From Allium sativum (taxonomy: Eukaryota > Streptophyta > Magnoliopsida > Asparagales > Amaryllidaceae), in NCBI GenBank assembly GCA_030737875.1, contig CM060911.1:93826599-93890598 (forward strand): a stretch of DNA of 64,000 bases, read 5' to 3'. The position numbers and the translations under genes are program-made. Below, piece by piece: positions 1 through 7,777 of this stretch. Under the pieces are notes generated by a model. That model was given only the letters and a program-made list of their open reading frames with translations, had not been told where the DNA came from and did not search any database. The first letter of the stretch is position 1; each line of letters starts with the position of its first letter.

Positions 1-1626
1 CATTGTGATCGCTGCGATCTAGAGTCAAGCGAATGGAGTTAAATCGAATATTAGCCATTCGAAATAAAGTTAAAACAGAAATAGTTTATTCGAATAAAAC
101 TGAAGGAGTTAATCGAATATAGTTTGTTCGAAGGGAGATCAATCGAATGTAAATCATTCGAGGAGAGTAAATCGAATGGAAGTCATTCGAGGTGAGTAAA
201 TCGAAGGTAAATCATTCATAGAAAGTTAATAGAATGTAAATCATTCGAAGAGAGATTATCGAATATAGTTTATTCGAAAAAGGGTTATCGAATAGAGATT
301 ATTCGAAAAAGAGAATTATATGTTGAATTCGATTATATCGAATTAGGAAAAGTACTATTTATTTTCGTCTTTAAATCAAGGTGTATATTATTATTCAATT
401 AGTTATTTTTTATTTATTCAAAATAAGGAATAAGAATTTTATTTAAGTTATTATATTTCGAAAGCATGGGATTATAACACCATCGTTATAATCAATTAAT
501 TTGGTAAAAGAAGTAGATTCATAAATAGAATCCGAGTTACGTAAGGGAGTTTGTTAAAGATTTAAAAGGTGAACTTTGTCTATTTCGAGGTTAGAAATCT
601 TGTTCAGTTAAGGTTTGAGAGGTAATTATAACCCAACTTGATTGACTTCGTTTTTAACTAAGGAATGGTTAAAGTTCGATAGTGAAGATGGATTAAGTGA
701 ATTTAGCTAATGAGTGCAATGGTTTAAATTGGCTTAGTGATGTTTTATTTAAACATCTATTTAAATCAAATGGATAAATTTTGGAAACATTTTCCAAATA
801 TATAAGAGATGTTTTCTAATAATAGAAAATGAACTGTAAATGAGAAGGAATACTGGAATGATAGTGATACGTGAAATAGAAATGGAAATGTTTTCCATTT
901 ATTTATGACATATATTTCCTGAATTTAGAAAATAAGAAATAGTGAGTATATAGAAATGGGAAATGAATAAATACATGATTAATTTAATTACAAGGGATAA
1001 GTGTGGATTGATGGTTGATCGATATAATTTCCATCTGGAAATAATATCATTGTTTGCACACCTGTTTTTCTTTGATAGTTTAATCACCGACTATCGAAGT
1101 TTTAACCATTTTTCCATCATCAATACGGAGAGACCGGGATCAGATTCACTATCTGAAAACCACTATGTATGGACGTTAGCGTTGCGATCAAATATTGAAG
1201 ACGGAGTTATGCAAGGGCTATCCTGTTTGCAGAATAGTGCCTTCTGTTTGTCCAGTCCCAGGACAAAAGTGAATGGACGAATATCTGACAGAGTATATCT
1301 AAAGGATCGCGTAGGTTGATCTCTTCAAACGTACTTACGTTTGGTGGCGGAGGAATTCGTTTCTCTTAGCTTTATACCCGTGGTATTTTTGAAGAAATCA
1401 ATTTGTGATTTGACAGGTATGACGATGTGGCATTCAAAGTAAATAAATGTATGATCTGTCAAAGATATGTTATGACCTCAAGCCTCATTAACCGGGAAAT
1501 GATAGAAATCGGGCAGGCAACATGGATAAGTGGGCCGCTCCCATTAGGGTGTATATCACCTATCTAAAGAAAATCCAATTAATTCTTTTATCTATTCGAT
1601 GTTGTCCCTTTTCGGGAGACGGTGGG
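1..1626 (+). repeat. Old LTR (H), left part, interrupted by element A
   Basis: This is the left part of an old chromovirus-type LTR. Its start lies outside the window and the rest resumes at 18007 after element A. The assignment rests on divergent matches to the conserved LTR blocks of A, C, D and E. Around 1230-1365 there are counterparts of the 'cagaccca..ggacggactt' and 'ttggcggcggagaattt' segments, and the right half carries the 'cccatgactgacc' and 'gggtgccc' blocks. It is older than A, which inserted into it. Small open frames at 899-1087 and 963-1319 have no coding character. No primer site follows its right end, so it is a solo LTR or a 3' LTR. Confidence 0.7.
40..306. repeat. Tandem array of 19-nt hairpins in LTR H
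   Basis: A degenerate array with a period of about 29-30 bp. Units lie at 43-61, 113-131, 143-161, 172-190, 201-219, 230-248, 259-277 and 288-306. A typical unit is TCGAATGtaaatCATTCGA, a 7-bp stem with a 5-nt loop. Some units carry G-C at the innermost pair (143, 172) and others A-T (259, 288), so the dyad symmetry is kept while the sequence varies. Units 201 and 230 are degenerate. This could be a row of RNA or DNA hairpins, or palindromic protein-binding sites. Confidence 0.8.
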
Positions 1627-1784
1627 TGTAATAACCCGGAAAATGTGAACCAGTTTAAAATTTTTAAATTAGGTTATTACCAAGAAATTTGAATAGTTGA
1701 AATAGCAATTTCAATAAAATATAGAATTTGGTATGGTATGGCCGTTTGAAATTTTGAATACCAACTTTGTCTGACTGTGCCGGG

Positions 1785-2260
1785 TGGAAAATATAACGGA
1801 TTTTGACGAAACTGAAAATATTTAAATCTGTTTATCAATACCTTTCTAACGAATCTGAAGAATCGAAATTTCATAACGGAAATCAAAAGTTATGGCCAAA
1901 TGAATTTTCAGAAAGGTCGCTATATAGTATATATAGCCCTTGAAAATTGAGATTTTGGATACGACCTCGGAATTCGACGAAACTACTTTTGTTGGGTCCG
2001 GGATGTCAAATTATTGCTAGGTTTCAAATTTCATAATTTTTGAAGCTAGTATGTGAGCGGGGCAAAAGATAACGTGTTTGGTCAAATTCTGTTAAAATGG
2101 GTCGACCTAAAAATGGCCGTTTTTCAAACAAGCTCAGAATTCGACGAAACTGGTTTTGTTAGGACCGTATCATCAAAACAAAGCTATATTTATTTTTCTG
2201 GAATTTTTCGATTCAGTTTGTGGCCCTGGCAAATTGAAATGTACGTTTAAATTAAATATT
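1785..2260 (+). promoter_or_regulatory. U3 of A: three degenerate ~170-bp modules
   Basis: The motif GACGAAACT recurs at 1805, 1976 and 2143, spaced 171 and 167 bp. Each copy is followed by a related stretch containing an aaatttcataa- or ggaattttt-like segment. The second and third copies share 'aattcgacgaaact' and 'ttttgttrgg'. The same arrangement is visible in D (from about 43440), E (50720-51110), reversed F (59860-60280) and reversed K (21040-21480). Tandem U3 modules of this sort commonly act as enhancers, but that role is inferred. Confidence 0.6.
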
Positions 2261-2337
2261 GAATGTTTTATATTTTAATTTGAAAAATAACTGACTGTAA
2301 CAGTCGAAATAGTCAACGAAACATATCCCATTGTGTC

Positions 2338-2440
2338 CGGAATGGGGGTATTTAGCTAGGGCGACAGTCGTTGGGTTTAAAAAGGAGTCCGTTTGCAAAA
2401 ACACTATTTAAAAATTTCCTATAAATTCTGGCCAATAGGA
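2338..2440 (+). promoter_or_regulatory. Predicted LTR promoter of A: conserved box plus TATA-like element
   Basis: The segment tagctagggcgacagtcgtt (2353-2373 region) recurs in the reversed LTRs F (about 59700-59725) and K (about 20862-20885), and in degenerate form in D (about 44005) and E (about 51280). About 50-70 bp downstream is TATAAATT (2420-2427), next to gccaatagg. In the 3' LTR the TATA-like element is at 12907-12914. Transcription probably starts shortly after this point, which would leave almost the whole remaining 5 kb of LTR in the leader. Confidence 0.5.
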
Positions 2441-2811
2441 AATTTTCTTTTAAAAAAAAAGCTCTAAAATCCTAGCCGCCAGAACGATCGAACGACGCAC
2501 GTCGTTCAAAACTTCTCGCCGATATCGCCGCCGCCTCAGGCCGTTTCGCCGCCGACCACCATTGAAGCTTTTGTTCGCCGCACTCCCCTCTCCACATCCG
2601 ACCCAGCTTCGCCACCAACAGAGCGCCCGTCGTCGAGTTCTGGCGCTTCAAAGTCGTCGCCTTCCTGGAGCCGCCGCCGCCTCGATTCGCCGTCGCACCA
2701 CCTCAGACTACTAGCGCCGGAAAGCTCTTCCCTCCCTCGACGACGTCCAACAGTCTGATCGTCCTATAGAGCTACGAATCAAGAGAAAAATCCAAACCTA
2801 GAATTGAGCAG

Positions 2812-2922
2812 GTTTGAAAACTAACGGCTTAAATAATTTTAAACTGTTTTAACACTATAAAGCGTTGCAAAACTTTGAAAAATAATATCTTTTTCGTTCT
2901 TTAATGAAATTCGATGAAACAG
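2812..2922 (+). other. Predicted leader intron 1 of element A (111 nt)
   Basis: A donor-like GAGCAG|GTTTGA (GT at 2812) and an acceptor-like GATGAAACAG|GAGAC (AG at 2921-2922) bracket a segment with a T-rich tract (tctttttcgttcttt) just before the acceptor. The same arrangement is present in D (44473-44576, donor AAG|GTAAAC, acceptor AATCCAG), C (37856-37953, donor AAG|GTATAT, acceptor AATCCAG) and, by its acceptor, reversed F (59185). The exon after it ends at a second donor-like site (3017). Splicing is inferred, not shown. Confidence 0.45.
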
Positions 2923-3197
2923 GAGACACCGTGACCGCAAGGAGGCTCTCTACATCCTAGAAGAAGCCGCGGATTTTTCTGACCTTCCTACGATTTTTAG
3001 CACTGCAATAACCAATGTGAGGAATCTAAATTATCTGTGTGAATGAAATCGCATAAATTATATAAGCGAAGTGTAAATTATATACGCATTGTATACCTCA
3101 TGTACATGTGTTGTATAAGTTATATTAGCGATGTATAAATTATACAAGCGTTGTTTGAAACATATATGCTTTGAATTGTGATGAAATGCAAGTGAAT

Positions 3198-3228
<31 letters not shown>

Positions 3229-3254
3229 CTCCCCTCGTCCACAAACCATGGACG
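3198..3254 (+). repeat. TA microsatellite and adjoining 6-bp hairpin in A
   Basis: A TA run (about 3200-3228) is followed by CGTCCA (3236-3241) and TGGACG (3249-3254), a 6-bp inverted repeat with a 7-nt loop. The TA run is longer in the 3' LTR (about 13704-13742) and long in reversed F (about 58850-58892). The hairpin recurs in D at 44925-44943 and, weakened, in E near 52421. Confidence 0.7.
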
Positions 3255-3443
3255 ATATTTATTGCTTGTGATTGACGTGATATTATATGGTATGACGAAT
3301 GGTTGGAAATAATTGTTTGTGGTTGATATTATGGTTGAAAAATACCTTTATGGTTGAAAAATACCCTCTAGTGGTTGAAACAAATTAGAATAGGATTGTG
3401 GAATTGAAAATAAAACATGCCGCCTGCGTGCGAACTAGATGCA

Positions 3444-3550
3444 TGATCCCCATTGTCAAAAACCGCGAGGTTTTAAGGTAGAGCGAGGAGCCGTACTAGG
3501 GACGGTCCCGGTTTTAACTACCCTGCCGTTATGCTGCCGAAATTTTCTGA
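3444..3550 (+). other. Conserved ~100-bp LTR box with internal stems
   Basis: This segment is strongly conserved between A (both LTRs), D (about 45090-45190) and reversed F (about 58547-58645), while surrounding DNA is far more diverged. It contains ggtagagcgaggagccgta and ctaccctgccgttatgct. GGTAG can pair with CTACC, and CCGT with ACGG across a 7-nt loop. In reversed K the corresponding place (about 19518-19535) has GTAATG/CATTAC instead, again able to pair. The function is unknown; a structured RNA or DNA element is possible. Confidence 0.55.
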
Positions 3551-3604
3551 AATAATTATGTGTCAGAATAATTTTCATTCATTGAAATTATTTACATATG
3601 CTAT

Positions 3605-4046
3605 ATCAAATATTCATGTGTTGAGTTGCAATTCATTCGTTGAGTTGAAATTCATGTGTTGAATATTATTTGAATTTAAACAAATGGTTTTAGCGATAAA
3701 AAATCACATTTTTATATATATACAAACGATATCGAATATTCATGTGTTGAGTTGCAATTCATTCGTTGAGTTGAAATTCATGTGTTGAATATTATTTGAA
3801 TTTAAACAAATGGCTTTAGCGATAAAAATCACATTTTTATATATATACAAACTATATCGAATATTCATGTGTTGAGTTGCAATTCATTCGTTGAGTTGAA
3901 ATTCATGTGTTGAATATTATTTGAATTTAAAAAAATGGCTTTAGCGATAAAAATCACATTTTTATATATATACAAACGATATCGAATATTCATGTGTTGA
4001 GTTGCAATTCATTCGTTGAGTTGAAATTCATGTGTTGAATATTATC
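3605..4046 (+). repeat. 125-bp tandem repeat in A 5' LTR, ~3.5 copies
   Basis: The string tattcatgtgttgagttgca recurs at 3611, 3737, 3862 and 3987, a period of 125-126 bp, with near-identical units. Each unit has two gttgagttg-type half repeats and a 'aatcacatttttatatatata' tail. It lies within the predicted leader intron 2 and shows no coding character. Confidence 0.9.
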
Positions 4047-5819
4047 ATCCTTTAAAAATAAAATGAATCGACAATGAAAACTGTATTTTTATAGTGATTA
4101 TGAAGAGTTAAAAATACACACGTGTCGAATAAATATTTTTGATGATAAAAATATTCCTTTTATCATGTATACGCTTAGTTAAAAATACACACGTGTTGAA
4201 ATAAATAATAGTTTGCTAGAAATATTATTATTAGCTTTGTTCTGCATATATATACATGTGTTGAACAGGAAAAATGGATTAGCTGTAGAGTAAAGAAATT
4301 ATTTGTGTGCCCGACAAATAGGTAAACCTTGATGAGTTAGCTGCGCAATTTTATTTATATATCAACTCCTGTGAATGCCATTGGATGCGGAGTGCTGGTT
4401 TTTCTGTGTGAAATAATAAATAACGCCATAGGATAGTAACAATTAATTTTGAACTACACTACATGGCATACTTCTTGACGATAGGCATACTTCATCATAT
4501 TCCACATAAGCAATTGGAGCTTGTGTGGCGAGGTGGAAGATTTACCATATAAGCAAGAGGCTTGTATGGCGATGACTATGTACTACAGGTTGAACTGATG
4601 ACTGATATGGACTGTATAAATTATAACGATAAATTGCCAGATTAATAAAAAACCCCACACGGGTCTGGAGTTGACAATAAGCACGTCGCTCTAGTTATTA
4701 GATACGGCACGTGGACTATTTATTTCCACACGGAAACGGGGTGACGGGAATTTATTCTCTGGAGTGATTATCAGTACATGCTCCCCCGTAAACACCAGAA
4801 TATATCACTAAAAATATGTGAACGCTTTTTAGGATTTATTGGGTACCTAATACGGCCCAATAAATTTCCAAACACCTCCCCGTACAAAGGAGGTTATTGC
4901 GAAATTTTTCGAAATATTAAGGCGTTAGTGAAATATTTGAAGTGAAAACGAAGTTGAAATTATAAAATGAACTATAGTTGAAATAGTGGAATGAACTATA
5001 TTTATATATATAAATATAAATATAATTAAAAGGAATAGAGGCCGTGCAGTTCGCGTTTCGGAATCGTGATTTGAAACGATTAGTACGAGAAATCCGACCA
5101 TCGGATTTTCCCGAAAACCGCAACCGCTGGGTTCGCCTCGGAAATATCTTTCCGACGGCACCAACCTTGAAAAAATCCAACGGTTGGATTGTCCGAAATG
5201 TTTAATTCAAATCTGAAGAAAAATAGCGCCAGAATCGTTTATATTTATATATAAATATAAATATAATTAAATTAAATCGAATAACGACGCTGTAGTTCGA
5301 ATTTTGAAACCGTAACTTCAAACGACTAGTGTGGGAGATCCGACCGTCGGATTTTCACGAAACTGGAACCGTTGGGTTCGCTTTGGGAATATCTTCCCAC
5401 TGATATAGACTTTGTAGAAATCCAACGGTTAGATTTTCCGATATGTGTAAAACAAATTAAGGGAAAAGCAGCGCCAGTGCCACGACACGACCTGAAACGT
5501 CGTTTAATTAAATATGGCCATTTTTAAATAAATAAAAATGGCGAAAAATCGTTATAAAATATTATAAGCAACATAGGTTGCAAATAAACCAATTGGGCTT
5601 GAATTGTTTGATATTTGATGGTTGTATGTGTATGACATGAAAATAACACTAAATAACTGAAAGATAGATGTCGAATAATATAACCATATAAAGAATCGAT
5701 TTAAATTCTAATGACGTGAATTATTTGAAAAGGCCGAGCTAACCCTCATTTCAAATAATTTATCGAGCGATTCTAATTGGAAAATGCAAAGACCATTCAA
5801 GACCGACGATCTTCGTATC

Positions 5820-7020
5820 GGTTGGATGGGCGCTACTGAGGTTCCTAACTGGAGTAGCTACCGGAATGGGACGGAAGTAGTAGCCGTCTGAACGTATGTG
5901 TTGATTGGACGGATATACGAGGAATTGACGCCTCCGGTTTCGTTCAGACCCAGGACGGACTTGTAAATGGACTGTGTGTCTGACATTGGATTTTGTTCTA
6001 TACTGATTGATCTCTGTTAAATATATATCTGTTTGGCGGCGGAGAATTTATTCTTTTGCTTAACGCCCTTCTCTGAGACGTACGAGCTTAGAGGTTATAT
6101 ATCGATGGAAATCAATCGTATGGAGTGGACTGCCTATGTGGCATGCCAAGATGCTATGATCAAGGCTTCTGTTGCAAAGCAAAGTCTTGTGGATGATGAT
6201 CAAAGCAAGGCCCACGTGGCCTAGCTTTGTGTATTTCGTAAATTCGCGAACCTCACACCCCGGTATGAGTTAAAAACGGGATACGGACCGCTGGGAGAGC
6301 ACGACGTTACTTTCTAGCTATGGTGGTGTCAGTGACTTAACAGCCCTGACATATATATCTACTTTTCACCTTTGTGGTTGTTGGAATGCGAGGCGCCTCG
6401 ATTATAGGTCTGTAAGGACCGGGAAACGTGTGTTCAGGCATAATTAATCCTCTAACGTAAGTGAGGACCGGCCCAGCCGCATCCAGGGGTTGCCCAGAGT
6501 GTGTAGTCCCAAGGCATTTGCTAGAGTGTCTCGAAGCGGAGAGGAGCTTGCCCCTTGCCTCGACTCATGACGGAAATCCAATTTCCAATACGAAATAACG
6601 GACTCGATTGTAGAACTAGTATGGCGACATAGTGGTATGGGGCACTTATGCCGTCTATGATTGATATTTATGATGCTATTCGTTTTTGAAACATATATGC
6701 ACTAGTAATAATATCAAATGATTTCGCTTTATACGTATCAAGCATATTTGGCTATTATAAGGTAAAACTCTGTCCTCCGGCTTGCGTTGCATTGTGTGAT
6801 GGGACTTGAGTCTTATAATGGCTTCATTCTTTCTAAAAGCATTGCGTTGTTTTAAAAGAATTTACCTTATTTTTAAATAAACTAGCAATCACTGGAGTAA
6901 ACCCGTACCGCGAAAGTGGCGTGGTCCTATGATCTGCTATTACTGTTGTTTAACTGTTAAATAGATTCCTCATACCAGTCCCCATGACTGACTCGTTGTT
7001 TGTTTCACTTTGCAAACGCG
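5820..7020 (+). other. Conserved ~1.2-kb core block of the large LTRs
   Basis: Successive segments are recognisable in C (about 40930-42210), D (about 46260-47400), E (54870-55043 then 60459-61540) and reversed F (about 55440-56690), with remnants in H and G. Shared anchors are ggtttcgttcagaccca, gcctcacaccccggta, gaccgggaaacgtgtgttca, ccggcttgcgttgcattgtg and cccatgactgactcg. A perfect 12-bp palindrome CGAGGCGCCTCG lies at 6389-6400. The block is less AT-rich than its surroundings and has no open reading frame of note. Conservation across diverged families suggests a constrained function. Confidence 0.6.
6751..6822 (+). other. Covarying stem-loop in A 5' LTR
   Basis: The arms GCTATTATAAG (6751-6761) and CTTATAATGGC (6812-6822) form an 11-bp stem with one G-T wobble. 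Inside it ACTC/GAGT and GTCC/GGAC can extend the pairing around a loop with ccggcttgcgttgcattgtg. Homologous stems carry different but still paired bases in C, E, F and H (separate entries), and in D with two mismatches. No protein is encoded here. Its role in the element is unknown. Confidence 0.65.
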
Positions 7021-7518
7021 GGTGCCCTTATTTTCGCACGGGCAGCCTAGTAAACAGGTGACAGGTGGTTTTTGGTTCTGCACTGCTGCATAGAGTGCAT
7101 TTTTGGCTCATGGCGAGGCTGACTTCACAGAGATGACTTTGACATTTTCCGCCATTACTATACTTACATTATGATTCCGCCACTGGCAATGCAGACTGAT
7201 TTACTTTCCGTATTTCTTATTATATGTATATGTATTCCGCCTTCGGCGATGTAGACTGATACTCTTATTATGTCTCACTGCATGTATGTATTCCGCCTCT
7301 GGCGATGATGACTGATCACTTTCCTTTCATTTACTAAGTTATATCCCACGTTGTGCTATTCTGATATTCCTGCATGTTGTGATTCCGCTGTCATATCCAT
7401 GTAAAATTATTTTATTTATTGTTTCTGCTATTATCTGTACTCTGCTATGATGATTATATGTGTTATTTCCCAATGATTATCCTTAATACCGCCCCTCGGA
7501 TTTTGGGATCGTCACAGT

Positions 7519-7530
7519 TGGTATCAGAGC
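7519..7530 (+). other. Primer binding site of element A
   Basis: TGGTATCAGAGC begins two bases after the 5' LTR end and is the usual plant chromovirus match to the 3' end of initiator methionine tRNA. It primes minus-strand cDNA synthesis. Confidence 0.95.
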
Positions 7531-7777
7531 TTTGGTTAACCTTAGTTCCGGGGTCTAACACATTAAACGCCTCGTCAGAATAGAATCAGTAGTGTTCTAA
7601 TGCGAGTAGCTCATTAGAGATAGGATTAGCAATGTCCTAGAATGAGCTAAGAAGATTAGCAAAACAATTTGATCAGTACATCATCATTATCTTTCTTTGT
7701 ATTCCCTTGCTTTATCATTTATGAAAATTATCAAATCTGTGAGCTTGACTCTTTTCTTGCTTATACAGTACTCTTAG
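7531..7777 (+). other. Untranslated leader between primer site and gag of A
   Basis: About 250 bp without a gene. It ends in a pyrimidine-rich stretch and the acceptor-like TTATACAG (AG at 7767-7768) just before the gag ATG at 7778. It probably also holds packaging signals, which cannot be recognised by eye. Confidence 0.6.

Larger units (their letters stand above)
1627..7516 (+). repeat. Element A 5' LTR (5890 bp)
   Basis: The boundaries are set by TG...CA ends, the TSD on the left and the primer site three bases to the right. In order it holds: a U3 with three repeated modules (about 1785-2260), a promoter box and TATA-like sequence (2338-2430), a GC-rich leader (2470-2811), a predicted short intron and small exon (2812-3016), a TA microsatellite with a hairpin (3198-3254), a conserved box (3444-3550), a 125-bp tandem array (3605-4046), and a conserved block (about 5820-7020) containing the covarying stem-loop. 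No protein-coding gene was recognised inside. Confidence 0.95.
3017..7768 (+). other. Predicted leader intron 2 of element A (~4.75 kb)
   Basis: A donor-like AACCAAT|GTGAGG (GT at 3017) corresponds to stronger versions in related LTRs: CCAAG|GTGAGA in C (38057) and in reversed F (GT at 59099-59098), CCAAAG|GTGAGA in reversed K (about 19757), and CCAAT|GTGAGA in D (44678). The partner would be the acceptor TTATACAG (AG at 7767-7768), which has a pyrimidine-rich tract and lies 9 nt before the gag ATG. CTCTTAG directly abutting the ATG is an alternative. Removal would delete most of the LTR and the primer site, leaving a short leader for translation. Confidence 0.4.

Noticed and set aside
1628..1680. 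9-bp inverted repeat GTAATAACC/GGTTATTAC at the start of the A LTR
   Set aside because: It is perfect in A but decays in F and D without compensating changes, so I do not claim a conserved structure.
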